Counted from the stretch's first letter, positions 41,291 through 50,818 are shown. The stretch: DNA of 64,000 bases from JABCPE02 sp963530615 (GCA_963530615.1 CAUSDX010000002.1:1-64000); one strand, 5' to 3'. Notes: generated from the sequence alone by a model not told the origin. Program-made: numbers and translations.

Positions 41291-42376
41291 ATGAAAGTTT
41301 TAATCAGTGGAGGAGGTACAGGGGGGCATATTTTCCCTGCAATAGCAATAGCACAAGAGATACAAAAAAGAATTTCCAATGTAGAGTTTCTGTTCATTGG
41401 TGCGGAAGGAAAAATGGAGATGGAAAAAGTACCTCAAGCAGGATTTAGGATTGAAGGGCTGAATATTTCGGGGTTTAATCGTGGTAATTTTTTCAAAAAT
41501 TTGGGATTGCCTTTCAAGATTATTTCAAGTTTATATAAGGCACAAAAAATCATCAAGAATTTTAACCCTGATTTTGCCATTGGTACGGGAGGTTTTGCGA
41601 GTGCTCCAGCATTATTTGTAGCTTCCCGAATGGGGGTGCCTATCTTTATACAAGAGCAAAATTCCTTACCAGGGAAAACGAATATTTTTCTTTCTAAAAG
41701 AGCGAAGGCTGTATTTACAGCCTATCCTGAAATGCAAAACTTTTTCGGGAAAACTCCGACCTATTTTTTAGGAAATCCTATTCGAGAAAATATTATTAGA
41801 AATAGAATTAGTAAAGATATAGCTAAAGAGAAATTAGGCTTAGATAAAAGCAAATTGACCATTCTCTCTGTTGGAGGTTCATTAGGCTCAAAAACAATTA
41901 ATGATGCTTGGGAAGCTCATATGGATAAAATTATTGAGAAGGATTTTCAATTGATTTGGCAAATGGGAAAGCAAGAAACAGTCCCTCAATGCACAGGAAA
42001 TTCCCAAATTGTTCAATCGGAATTTTTTAATGATATGGCTCTTGTTTATTCGGCAGCAGATGTGATTGTTTCACGAGCAGGAGCGATTGCTATTTCCGAA
42101 TTGGCAGTCATTCAAAAGCCTATTTTGTTGGTGCCATTTCCCTTTGCAGCGGAAGATCATCAAACTAAAAATGCCTTGGCTTTGGTAAGTAAAAATGTGG
42201 CAAAAATGGTAGAGGATTCTGAAATGAAAGATGATTTTTGGAAGGTTTTGATGGAGATTTGTGAAGATGAAAATTTAAGAAGAGAAATGACCGAAAACAT
42301 CGGTTATTTCGCAAAGCCAAACGCCACCAAGGAAATTGTAGATAAGATTTTTGAAAAAATAGAGAATGATAAATAA
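41291..42376 (+). CDS. murG: UDP-N-acetylglucosamine--lipid I GlcNAc transferase
   Basis: MurG makes lipid II from lipid I at the inner face of the membrane. It has the glycine-rich motif ISGGGTGGHIFPAIAIAQ at the N-terminus, IGTGGFASAPALFVA and the nucleotide-sugar motif SRAGAIAISELAVIQKP. The start is ATG 41291, directly before the conserved N-terminus; an upstream ATG at 41255 adds 12 non-conserved residues. The 361-residue length is normal. Its end overlaps the inserted acyltransferase by 11 bases. Confidence 0.95.
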   Translation: MKVLISGGGTGGHIFPAIAIAQEIQKRISNVEFLFIGAEGKMEMEKVPQAGFRIEGLNISGFNRGNFFKNLGLPFKIISSLYKAQKIIKNFNPDFAIGTGGFASAPALFVASRMGVPIFIQEQNSLPGKTNIFLSKRAKAVFTAYPEMQNFFGKTPTYFLGNPIRENIIRNRISKDIAKEKLGLDKSKLTILSVGGSLGSKTINDAWEAHMDKIIEKDFQLIWQMGKQETVPQCTGNSQIVQSEFFNDMALVYSAADVIVSRAGAIAISELAVIQKPILLVPFPFAAEDHQTKNALALVSKNVAKMVEDSEMKDDFWKVLMEICEDENLRREMTENIGYFAKPNATKEIVDKIFEKIENDK

Positions 42377-43370
42377 ATTAAAAGGATTAGATACATTAAG
42401 AGCTATTGCGGCAATTGTTGTGCTGTGGGGACATATAGAATTATTAAAGGAAAGAAATAACATTGATGCACCAGCTTATTGGGGACCAAATGGTCAATTT
42501 GGTGTTGTTTTGTTTTTTGTATTAAGTGGATTTTTAATTACTTATTTGATTGTTAAAGAAAAACAAAAATATGGAGATTTTTCTTTCAAAAAATTTTATA
42601 TTCGGAGAGCTTTGAGGATATGGCCTTTGTATTATTTGATTCTTTTTATATCGTATTTTTTCTTCACTACATCAGAAATTTCTATAAGAACTATTGTACT
42701 GAATATTTTAACTTTTTCTAATATTCCTCCAGCATTGAAATTTGGTTGGGAAGGAAGTCCTCAGGTCTGGTCTATTGGTGTAGAGGAGCAATTTTATCTT
42801 TTTTGGCCATTGTTTTTATATGTCATTTCGGAAAAGAAGATGAATGTTTTTATTTTAGCATTTATTATTATTTATACGGTTATTTTTCCACATGGGTTAA
42901 ATGAAATAAATATGGCAACAATAAAGAATGAAAAACTATATACTTTTATTTTAGGATTATTCTCAAAAACTAAATTTAATTGTATGGCAATAGGTGGTTT
43001 TTTAGGATATAATTTGGCAATGAATAGAAAGTGGTTGGAAATATTTTATAAAAACAGAGGTATTGTTGTTTTCTCTTTTATTTTGGCTTTTGGAGTATGG
43101 TTTTCAAATATTAGATTTGGATATTTTAGTTATGAGGTTTATTCTGTGTTATTTGGTATAATGATGGTAGGAGTAGTGAAAAATAATTTTTTTAATATAG
43201 ACAATAAGGTTACAATTTTTTTAGGGAAAATATCATATGGTATTTACATGTACCATTGGATAGTTTTATTGTTTTTGATTGATAATTTGCCAAAGAATTT
43301 GGAATATTACAATGGATTTATTTATGTTTTAGGGGGGCATTACGATTTTGATATCTTGGGTTTCATATAA
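42366..43370 (+). CDS. Acyltransferase-3 (OafA/YrhL-type) membrane protein, frameshifted at a G6 tract
   Basis: This is a membrane O-acyltransferase that modifies sugars. Conserved features are the His in VVLWGHIELL, FYIRRALRIWPLYY, WSIGVEEQFYLFWPLFL and the C-terminal YGIYMYHWIVLLF. As read, the frame leaves the family after the G6 run (43332-43337), ending GGHYDFDILGFI. With G5 or G8 it reads ILISWVSYNTYERFFLNLKK, the expected last helix and SWxSYxxxE-type end, and stops at 43419, about 350 residues. The last membrane helix is therefore missing now. The gene overlaps murG by 11 bases and sits in front of murC. Confidence 0.85.
   Translation: MINKLKGLDTLRAIAAIVVLWGHIELLKERNNIDAPAYWGPNGQFGVVLFFVLSGFLITYLIVKEKQKYGDFSFKKFYIRRALRIWPLYYLILFISYFFFTTSEISIRTIVLNILTFSNIPPALKFGWEGSPQVWSIGVEEQFYLFWPLFLYVISEKKMNVFILAFIIIYTVIFPHGLNEINMATIKNEKLYTFILGLFSKTKFNCMAIGGFLGYNLAMNRKWLEIFYKNRGIVVFSFILAFGVWFSNIRFGYFSYEVYSVLFGIMMVGVVKNNFFNIDNKVTIFLGKISYGIYMYHWIVLLFLIDNLPKNLEYYNGFIYVLGGHYDFDILGFI
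43332..43337 (+). repeat. G6 tract at the frameshift of the acyltransferase
   Basis: Six G lie exactly where the reading frame leaves the acyltransferase family. G5 or G8 restores the conserved C-terminus up to TAA at 43417-43419, while G7 gives TGA four codons after the tract. G6 runs are common elsewhere in the window, so length alone proves nothing here. Confidence 0.75.
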
Positions 43371-43448
43371 TACATATGAACGATTTTTTCTAAATCTAAA
43401 AAAGAAATTTGAGGTCTAAAAATGGTATAATTTTAATAATAAAAATAA

Positions 43449-44798
43449 ATGAACAACTATAAAAATTTCTATTTTATTGGAATTGGAGGTATAGGGATGT
43501 CTGCTTTAGCAAGATATTTCAAGAGTTTGGGAAAGAATGTTTTGGGATATGATAAAACGCAGACAAAACTTACAGAAAAATTACAAGAAGAGGGGATTGT
43601 AATTTCATTTGAAGGTAAAATTTCGGAAGAGATTCAAGACCTTCAAAAAGAAGATACATTGGTGATTTATACTCCAGCTATTAAGCAGTTGGGGATTTTG
43701 GAATATTTTCAAAATCAAGGTTTTGAGGTTTTGAAAAGGGCAAAGGTTTTAGGATTAATTACCCAAAATACCGAGTGCATTGCAGTGGCGGGGACACACG
43801 GGAAAACTACCACTTCCAGTCTTGTTGCTCATCTCTGTAAGGAGGCTAATTTGTCTTTTTCAGGGTTTTTAGGAGGGATTTCGGAGAATTTTGGCTCTAA
43901 TTTTATTTTTAATGGCAACCAATATTCTGTTCTTGAAGCTGATGAATATGACCGAAGTTTTTTGAATTTGTCGCCTAATTGGGCAATTATCACTTCTACC
44001 GATGCAGATCATTTGGATATTTATGGAGATAAAGGGACGATAGAGGAAAGTTTCAACGAATTTGCAAATTTGGTAGATGAAGAAAGTCAGCTTTTTGTTA
44101 GAAAAGGGATTGAAATTAAAAGAAATGCTAAAACTTATGCCGTAAATGAGATAGCGGATTATTTTTCCGATAATTTACAGATGAGGGGTGATAAAATTTC
44201 GTTTGATTTTCATTTGCCTAATGGGGATGTGCATTGGTTTGAATGGGATATACCAGGGGTTCATAATGTGGAAAATGCCACAGGAGCATTGGCTTTGTTG
44301 TATAATTTAGGAGTTGATATAGAGATTTTGAAAAAAGCATTAGTGAATTTTAGAGGAATAAAAAGGCGTTATACCAAGCATGAATTTCCTAACGGAAAAA
44401 TTTATATAGATGATTATGCTCATCATCCTACGGAGCTTAATGCTGTTGTAAATTCCATTAAAACTTTTTATCCATCAAAGAAGCTATTGGTTGTTTTCCA
44501 GCCACATTTATTCAGCCGAACACGAGATTTTGCTAATGGATTTGCACAAAGTTTGGCACGAGCAGATGAACTGATTTTATTGGATATTTATCCTGCGAGA
44601 GAATTGCAAGAAAATTTTTTAGGAATTACTTCCGAATGGTTATTAGAAAAAGTAAATTTGCAAAAAAAAGAAATTTCTACACTTGAAGAGGTAATAGATA
44701 AAATTAAAGGAAAAGATTTTGATATTTTATTAACTGTTGGGGCAGGGAATATAGATACGCTTTATGATGGTTTGTTAGAATGGTTTGAGCAAAGATAA
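43449..44798 (+). CDS. murC: UDP-N-acetylmuramate--L-alanine ligase
   Basis: MurC adds the first L-alanine to UDP-MurNAc. The N-terminus has FYFIGIGGIGMSALARYF, the ATP motif is AVAGTHGKTTTSSLVAH, and VLEADEYDRSFLNLSP and IYIDDYAHHPTELNAV follow. The 449-residue length is normal. It is separated from the murG gene by the inserted acyltransferase, and ftsQ starts two bases after it. Confidence 0.96.
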   Translation: MNNYKNFYFIGIGGIGMSALARYFKSLGKNVLGYDKTQTKLTEKLQEEGIVISFEGKISEEIQDLQKEDTLVIYTPAIKQLGILEYFQNQGFEVLKRAKVLGLITQNTECIAVAGTHGKTTTSSLVAHLCKEANLSFSGFLGGISENFGSNFIFNGNQYSVLEADEYDRSFLNLSPNWAIITSTDADHLDIYGDKGTIEESFNEFANLVDEESQLFVRKGIEIKRNAKTYAVNEIADYFSDNLQMRGDKISFDFHLPNGDVHWFEWDIPGVHNVENATGALALLYNLGVDIEILKKALVNFRGIKRRYTKHEFPNGKIYIDDYAHHPTELNAVVNSIKTFYPSKKLLVVFQPHLFSRTRDFANGFAQSLARADELILLDIYPARELQENFLGITSEWLLEKVNLQKKEISTLEEVIDKIKGKDFDILLTVGAGNIDTLYDGLLEWFEQR

Positions 44799-44800
44799 AA

Positions 44801-45550
44801 ATGAAAAATAAATATAGGATATTAAAAATAATCTTTACTATAGGAGTTTTGGTATTCCTATTGAATTTTTCTTTAGAAAGATTTAGTAATCAGCCATTAG
44901 AACAAGTAAAAGTAAAAATGATACAGAGAGAATCTGTTTCTTTCATTGATGAACAAGATATTTTGGAGATGGTAAAAAGGGTCAACCCTCAACAAAAAAT
45001 AGGGACACTTGATATTCCAGTTTTGGAAAAAAGAATTTCGGAAATGTCAGTGGTAGATAGTGCTAATGTATATTTGAAATTGAATGGAGAATTGAATTTG
45101 GATATTATGCAAAGAATTCCTATTTTTAGGCTTGAAAAGTTGGGTAAAACATTCTATGTAGATGAAAAAGGGATTTCCTTCCCATTGTCTAAAAATTATT
45201 CGCATCCGTGTATGTTGGTTTCAGGAAATATAGGTGAGGATGAGTATATTAAGGTAGTGGAATTAGTCAAAAATATCAATGCGGACGAATTTAGTAGGAA
45301 TTTTTTTATAGGAATTAAAAAAATAGGGCAGGATTATTTTTTGATGACAAATGATGGGTATTATAAGGTGGAAATTGGAGATTTAGAAAATATAAAACTC
45401 AAAATTAAAGGGTTCAAAACCTTTGTGGAAAAATATTTAATTTATCAATCGCCAGAGAGGTATTCTAAAATTTCATTGAAATATGATAATCAGATTGTAA
45501 CGACTATAAGAAAAGGAGTACAAATAGAAGAGGAAAACAGCACAAAATAA
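44801..45550 (+). CDS. ftsQ: Cell-division protein FtsQ
   Basis: The 249-residue bitopic protein has a short cytoplasmic tail, one membrane helix (about 7-24), a periplasmic region with VSFIDEQDILEMVKR, which resembles a short POTRA domain, and a beta domain (SVVDSANVYLKLNGELNLDI, FYVDEKGISFPLS). Gene order between murC and ftsA fits FtsQ, which recruits FtsL and FtsB at the septum. Sequence conservation of FtsQ in Bacteroidota is low, so the call depends partly on position. Confidence 0.85.
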   Translation: MKNKYRILKIIFTIGVLVFLLNFSLERFSNQPLEQVKVKMIQRESVSFIDEQDILEMVKRVNPQQKIGTLDIPVLEKRISEMSVVDSANVYLKLNGELNLDIMQRIPIFRLEKLGKTFYVDEKGISFPLSKNYSHPCMLVSGNIGEDEYIKVVELVKNINADEFSRNFFIGIKKIGQDYFLMTNDGYYKVEIGDLENIKLKIKGFKTFVEKYLIYQSPERYSKISLKYDNQIVTTIRKGVQIEEENSTK

Positions 45551-45570
45551 TAGTAATAGATACGGATTAT

Positions 45571-46914
45571 ATGGAATATTCAGTAGGTTTAGATATAGGG
45601 ACAACGAAAATAGTAGCTATCGTAGGGAGAAAAAATGAGCGAGGGATGATAGAGTTATTGGGAGTAGGAAGAAGCAAGAGCTTGGGAGTTCATAGAGGTA
45701 TTGTGAGTAATATTGCACAAACCATTAAATCAATAAAAGCAGCTGTGGAAGAGGCGGAAAAGTCTGCAAAAGTTTCTATTAAAAAAGTAACAGTAGGGAT
45801 AGCAGGAAAACATATTCGTTCTCTACAGCATTCGGACTATATCATGAGAGAAAACCCAGAAGCGTATATTACGGAGGATGATATAGAGCAATTAAAAGCA
45901 CAAGCGAATAAGTTAGTGATGCTTCCTGGGGAGGAGATTATTCATGCTTTGCCACAAGAATATAAGGTAGATTCTACGGAAGTTCAAGAGCCTGTAGGGA
46001 TGGAAGGGAAAAGATTGGAGGCTAAATTTCATGTCGTGGTAGGGCAGATGGGAGCGATAAAAAATGTAGTTCGCTGTGTGAAAGAGGCTGGTTTAGAGAT
46101 GGAGACATTAACGCTAGAGCCTTTGGCATCTTCCGAAGCGGTGCTTACTCAGGAAGAAAAAGAATCGGGAGTAGCGATTGTAGATATTGGAGGGGGTACT
46201 ACTGATATTGCGGTTTTTAAAGATAATATTATTAGACATACTTGCGTGATACCTTATGGAGGAGGAATTGTAACAGAAGATATAAAGGAAGGGTGTTCTA
46301 TCATAGAAAAACATGCGGAGCAACTAAAAGTAAAATTTGGTTCTGCTTTGCCTGAATTAGAAAAAGATAATATCTCCATAGCCATTCCTGGGTTGCACGG
46401 AAAGCAAGATAAAGAAATTTCACTAAAAACACTTTCTAAAATTATAAATTCTCGTATGGAAGAGATTTTGGAGTTAGTGAATACGGAGTTAAAGGGTTAT
46501 GGAGCATATGAAAGAAGCAAAAAATTAATTGCAGGAATTGTATTGACAGGAGGAGGCTCTAATCTAAAACACCTTCGTCAGTTAGCTAATTATATTACAG
46601 GTTTTGAAAGTAGAATAGGTTATGCAAATGAATATGTTGCTAACGATAAAAATGGATACCTCAAAGGGCCAGAGTATGCCACAGGTATCGGTTTATTGAT
46701 GGAGAGTTTAAGGATTAAAGAAAGACCTTCTCATCAGGAGAAGGAAGAGATAAAAGAACCAATAAAAATAGAACCAAAGGAAAAAGAAGAACAGGAACAA
46801 GAGGAGAATAATATTAAGAAAGAAAATCCAATCTCTCAACATAACGGAGAAAAGAGAAATTGGTTACAAAATTTTTTTGATAAGCTAATGAAAGAATTAG
46901 ATGATAGAGAATAA
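45571..46914 (+). CDS. ftsA: Cell-division protein FtsA
   Basis: FtsA is the actin-like protein that tethers FtsZ to the membrane. It opens with EYSVGLDIGTTKIVAIVG, and has AIVDIGGGTTDIAVF and IVLTGGGSNLKHL as nucleotide-binding motifs; the 1C domain lies between. The C-terminal 60 residues are a Glu/Lys-rich linker ending in an amphipathic helix (RNWLQNFFDKLMKELDD), the expected membrane-targeting sequence. The 447-residue length is slightly long because of that linker. Confidence 0.95.
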   Translation: MEYSVGLDIGTTKIVAIVGRKNERGMIELLGVGRSKSLGVHRGIVSNIAQTIKSIKAAVEEAEKSAKVSIKKVTVGIAGKHIRSLQHSDYIMRENPEAYITEDDIEQLKAQANKLVMLPGEEIIHALPQEYKVDSTEVQEPVGMEGKRLEAKFHVVVGQMGAIKNVVRCVKEAGLEMETLTLEPLASSEAVLTQEEKESGVAIVDIGGGTTDIAVFKDNIIRHTCVIPYGGGIVTEDIKEGCSIIEKHAEQLKVKFGSALPELEKDNISIAIPGLHGKQDKEISLKTLSKIINSRMEEILELVNTELKGYGAYERSKKLIAGIVLTGGGSNLKHLRQLANYITGFESRIGYANEYVANDKNGYLKGPEYATGIGLLMESLRIKERPSHQEKEEIKEPIKIEPKEKEEQEQEENNIKKENPISQHNGEKRNWLQNFFDKLMKELDDRE

Positions 46915-46950
46915 TACAGAACACTAAATATAACAAATAACATTGCAAAA

Positions 46951-48840
46951 ATGGAACTAAGTAGCACATCAGGATTTGATTTTAATTTGCCCAAAGATAG
47001 ATCGTCTATCATTAAAGTAATTGGTGTAGGAGGAGCAGGAAATAATGCATTGAAGCATATGTATGAGAAAAAAATTCACGGAGTGGATTTTGTGATTTGT
47101 AACACAGATGCTCAGGCATTGGATAATAATCCAGTATCTAATAAGGTGCAATTAGGACCTTCTATTACAGAAGGTTTGGGAGCAGGAGCAGAGCCTGAAG
47201 TAGGGGAAAAAGCAGCTATTGAGAGTATGGATGATATTAGGGCTATTTTGGGGCAAAATACTAAAATGGTTTTCATCACGGCAGGTATGGGAGGTGGAAC
47301 AGGGACTGGAGCAGCACCTGTGATTGCTAAAGCAGCCAAAGATATGGGAATCTTAACCGTAGGTATTGTTACTGTTCCGTTCGCTTTTGAAGGGAAAAGA
47401 AGATTAGAACAGGCAGAATTAGGTTTAGAAAAGCTAAGAGAAAGTGTAGATTCTCTGATTGTAATTAACAATGATAATCTTCGTAGTATTTTTGGGAATT
47501 TAGGCTTTAAACAAGCATTTTCTAAAGCTGATGAGGTGCTTACAAATGCAGCAAAAGGTATGGCAGAGGTAATTACTGCTCCATTTGCGGTAAATATAGA
47601 TTTTCGTGATGCGAAAACAGTGTTAGAAAATTCAGGAACAGCATTGATGTCTACTGGTATTGCGACGGGAGATAATAGGGCAGAGGAAGCCGTGAAAAAA
47701 GCGTTGGATTCTCCATTATTGAATGATAATAAAATTACAGGAGCTAAAGATGTATTATTACTTATTTTGAGTGGTAGTGAAGAAAATCAGGAAGCGACAA
47801 TGGACGAAATAGGGTTTATTAATGATTATGTCCAAAAAGAAGCAGGAGGAAGTAATAGTGCTAATGTGATTTTTGGGGTTGGTACGGAAGAGGATTTAGG
47901 AGATGCAATCAAAGTTTTGGTGATTGCTACGGGATTTGCCCCTGAACATCAGAAAAAGGCGAAAACTAAAGAAGAGGAGCCAAAGAGAGTTACCATTTCT
48001 TTGGATGAAGATGTGACTTATCAACCAAAAGTAAAGGCTGTAACAGAATCATCTATTCAGCAGGTAAATACAGCTGAAAATACTCATAAAAATGATGTAG
48101 GAGTAGGAAAAAGGGTATTTTGTTTAGAGGATAATGATGAAGTAAAGCCTAATATTCCGACGAACACCTTTGCAATGACGAAAGAGGAAGAAGTAGAAAC
48201 ACTTGTATTAGAAGAGGAACAAGTAGGGTTTTCTTTTGAGAATTCAGAGGAAGAATTTATAAAGGAGGAAGAACCGAATACTACTCATGATCTATTTTCT
48301 TATAATGAATTAGATGCGGTATCTTATACCTTTGATTTAGATACAGATGAAAAGGAAACTCCAAAGAGCGATTTCCAAAATGAAGAGAAAAAATCACAAG
48401 GATTTGATTTTAGAGACAATAGAAAAGATGTAGAAACTCCGGTTTTTGTGAAGCATGAGCAAGAGGAGGAAATGACAGAGTTCAAAATATTGACTAAAGA
48501 AGAGTCTGTGGGTACTCAAAATCAAGAACCTATTGTAGAAAAGAAACAAGAGAAGCCTATTTTTGAAATAGAACAAAAAGAAGAATTTACGATTATAGAA
48601 AAGAAAATTGCAGAGAATCCAAAAGTATTGGAAAGGAGAAATAAATTGAGGGAATTTAATTCAAGGTATCAGGCGAACGAAAATGAAAATACCTTTGAGA
48701 CAGTTCCTGCGTTTAAGAGAAGAAATGTGAGTTTGGATTTAGAAAATACATCAGAACATAATATTAGTTCTTTTTATGCCGAAAGAAATGGAAAAGTGGA
48801 GATGAGAGAGAATAAATATTTGAATAAAGATGTAGATTAG
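46951..48840 (+). CDS. ftsZ: Tubulin-like cell-division protein FtsZ with long C-terminal extension
   Basis: FtsZ forms the division ring. The GTPase core (about residues 15-330) has IKVIGVGGAGNNAL, the tubulin signature GMGGGTGTGAAPVIA and NIDFRDAKTVL. The C-terminal linker is about 250 residues, strongly acidic and repetitive in Glu. Near the end, TVPAFKRRN (about 584-592) resembles the conserved C-terminal peptide that binds FtsA, but here a further tail of about 37 residues follows it. At 629 residues the protein is among the long FtsZ forms. Confidence 0.96.
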   Translation: MELSSTSGFDFNLPKDRSSIIKVIGVGGAGNNALKHMYEKKIHGVDFVICNTDAQALDNNPVSNKVQLGPSITEGLGAGAEPEVGEKAAIESMDDIRAILGQNTKMVFITAGMGGGTGTGAAPVIAKAAKDMGILTVGIVTVPFAFEGKRRLEQAELGLEKLRESVDSLIVINNDNLRSIFGNLGFKQAFSKADEVLTNAAKGMAEVITAPFAVNIDFRDAKTVLENSGTALMSTGIATGDNRAEEAVKKALDSPLLNDNKITGAKDVLLLILSGSEENQEATMDEIGFINDYVQKEAGGSNSANVIFGVGTEEDLGDAIKVLVIATGFAPEHQKKAKTKEEEPKRVTISLDEDVTYQPKVKAVTESSIQQVNTAENTHKNDVGVGKRVFCLEDNDEVKPNIPTNTFAMTKEEEVETLVLEEEQVGFSFENSEEEFIKEEEPNTTHDLFSYNELDAVSYTFDLDTDEKETPKSDFQNEEKKSQGFDFRDNRKDVETPVFVKHEQEEEMTEFKILTKEESVGTQNQEPIVEKKQEKPIFEIEQKEEFTIIEKKIAENPKVLERRNKLREFNSRYQANENENTFETVPAFKRRNVSLDLENTSEHNISSFYAERNGKVEMRENKYLNKDVD

Positions 48841-48860
48841 GAAATTAATATTTAGAAAAA

Positions 48861-49307
48861 ATGAATTTAGAACAGAAAATAACAGAAGCTCTAAAAGTAG
48901 CGATGAAAGATAAAGATAAAGTTGCTCTGGACTCATTAAGGGCAATAAAATCACAAATACTTTTAGTGAAAACTGAACTTAAAGGAGTAGATGTTAGTGA
49001 AGAGCAAGAAATTGCAATTTTGCAAAGAATGGTAAAGCAGAGAAAGGATTCTTATGAGCAATTTATAGCCCAGAATCGGAATGATTTGGCAGAAGTAGAA
49101 GAGGCACAAATGAAAGTAATTGAAAAATTCTTGCCAAAGCAGCTTTCATTAGAAGAATTAGAAGCAGAAGTTAAAAATATCATTACAGAGGTAGGAGCTG
49201 AAAGCTTAAAGGATTTGGGGAAAGTAATGGGTGTGGCAAGTAAAGCTCTTGTAGGAAAATCTGATGGTAAGAGTATTTCTGAAATGGTTAAGAAGTTGTT
49301 ATCGTAA
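48861..49307 (+). CDS. GatB/YqeY domain protein
   Basis: The 148-residue protein matches the YqeY form of the GatB C-terminal domain: MNLEQKITEALKVAMKDKDK, LRAIKSQILLVKTE, IEKFLPKQLSLEELEAEV and DLGKVMGVASKALVGKSDG. The GatB domain binds tRNA in amidotransferases; free-standing YqeY proteins are of uncertain function. It lies 20 bases after ftsZ and ends the dcw cluster at a strong terminator, so it is cotranscribed with it. Confidence 0.93.
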   Translation: MNLEQKITEALKVAMKDKDKVALDSLRAIKSQILLVKTELKGVDVSEEQEIAILQRMVKQRKDSYEQFIAQNRNDLAEVEEAQMKVIEKFLPKQLSLEELEAEVKNIITEVGAESLKDLGKVMGVASKALVGKSDGKSISEMVKKLLS

Positions 49308-49315
49308 TCATCAAT

Positions 49316-49347
49316 AAAAAATCTATCTCAATTGAGATAGATTTTTT
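49316..49347. terminator. Perfect palindromic terminator after the dcw cluster
   Basis: AAAAAATCTATCTCAA is followed directly by its reverse complement, ending in T6, between the YqeY gene and the convergent symporter gene. It acts in both directions. Confidence 0.9.
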
Positions 49348-49365
49348 ATTTTTTCCTGATGAAAA

Positions 49366-50790
49366 TTATTCTATATAATTATCAGCTTTTTCTTGGTCAA
49401 ATTCTCCTTCCCATTTTGCAATGATGACTGAAGCTAGACAATTTCCTATTACATTCAGAGAAGTTCTTCCCATATCCATTAATTCGTCAATTCCCAAAAT
49501 AGCGGAGATAATCAGTAGTGGTAGCCCAAATTGATCTGCTGTAGCAATAAGAATAATCAGTGCTGCCCTAGGAATTGCTGCAACGCCTTTACTTGTAATC
49601 ATTAGTGTAAGACACATTAATAATTGTTGTCCTATGCTCATTTCTATTCCCGCTGCTTGTGCTACAAAAATGGCAGTAAGTGATAGGTATAACGCTGTGC
49701 CATCAAGGTTAAAACTATAACCAGTTGGCACTACAAAAGATACTATTTTTCTTGGAACACCGAAAGTCTCCATATTGCTCATTACTTTCGGAAGGGCTGC
49801 ATCAGAACTGGTAGTAGCAAAGGCTATAGATACAGGCTCTTTTATTGCTAATATGAATTTTTTTACTGGAATTTTGAGGTAAAGTGCTAATGGTAATAAA
49901 ACTATAATGATAAATGCCGCAATCGCAAAATAAAGAGTTAGTAGAAGCAAGAAAAGATACTTTAAAATGTCTATTCCCAAATGTCCAACAGTGTAAGCCA
50001 TTGCAGCTCCTACTCCTATTGGGGCGAAATACATAATAATTTTAGTATATTTAAACATTACTTCCGAGAGACTTTCTACAAAATCCAAAATAGGCTTCTT
50101 TTTTTTATCATCAAGCATTGCTAGTCCTATACCGAAAGCTATGGAGAAAATCACCACTTGTAAAACTTGGTTATCATGAATAGATTTTATGATGTTTTCT
50201 GGGAAAATATCACGAAAAAAAGCAGTTGTTTTATATAGCCATTGGCTACCTTCGGGGATATGTTCAAGAGCTTTGATATCTTGTTCTTTTACGGCTGAGG
50301 TTTTAGGAAGTTCATGTTGAGGAAATTGACTCAAATCTATTCCAACTCCCGCTTGTGAAATGTTGATTGCAATCAGCCCAATAAAGATGGCAAATGTTGT
50401 AGCAATATTGAAGTACAAGAGAGATTTCCATGCCATGCGTCCTACTTGTTTTAAATCTGAATGCCCAGCAATACCAAATACTAATGTGGCAAATAAAATA
50501 GGGCCTACAATAGTTTTGACTAATTTAATAAACCCACTACTCAAAGGCTGTAGTGCTAAGGCAGTACCAGGGAATTCCATTCCAATGACAATACCTGAAA
50601 TCATACTTGTGAGAATCCAAGTGGTAAGGTTTTTCTTAAAAAAGGCATAAAAAATAAAAGCCCCACAAATAATAAAATGTGTGAATGTAAATATTATTTT
50701 CGGAATAGGAGCAATAAAATCAAAACCATAAACAATTGCTCCAAAAGTACATATCAAAAGAGGAAAAAATCTAAATAAAATAGAGTTCAT
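49366..50790 (-). CDS. Dicarboxylate/amino acid:cation symporter (DAACS family)
   Basis: This is an inner-membrane carrier for glutamate, aspartate or C4-dicarboxylates coupled to cations. The protein has about 474 residues. FATTSSDAALPKVM is the serine-rich hairpin, and YSFNLDGTALYLSLTAIFVAQ and TSKGVAAIPRAALIIL are the transport-core motifs. The start at 50790 is chosen because a minus-strand promoter element (50811-50818) would place the transcript start near 50806, beside an alternative TTG at 50808. Confidence 0.9.
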   Translation of the reverse strand: MNSILFRFFPLLICTFGAIVYGFDFIAPIPKIIFTFTHFIICGAFIFYAFFKKNLTTWILTSMISGIVIGMEFPGTALALQPLSSGFIKLVKTIVGPILFATLVFGIAGHSDLKQVGRMAWKSLLYFNIATTFAIFIGLIAINISQAGVGIDLSQFPQHELPKTSAVKEQDIKALEHIPEGSQWLYKTTAFFRDIFPENIIKSIHDNQVLQVVIFSIAFGIGLAMLDDKKKKPILDFVESLSEVMFKYTKIIMYFAPIGVGAAMAYTVGHLGIDILKYLFLLLLTLYFAIAAFIIIVLLPLALYLKIPVKKFILAIKEPVSIAFATTSSDAALPKVMSNMETFGVPRKIVSFVVPTGYSFNLDGTALYLSLTAIFVAQAAGIEMSIGQQLLMCLTLMITSKGVAAIPRAALIILIATADQFGLPLLIISAILGIDELMDMGRTSLNVIGNCLASVIIAKWEGEFDQEKADNYIE

Positions 50791-50810
50791 TGTTGAATTT
50801 TTAATCAATG

Positions 50811-50818
50811 CAAATATA
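50811..50818 (-). promoter_or_regulatory. -7 promoter element of the dicarboxylate symporter
   Basis: CAAATATA on the plus strand is TATATTTG on the minus strand, 20 bases before the ATG at 50790. Confidence 0.55.
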
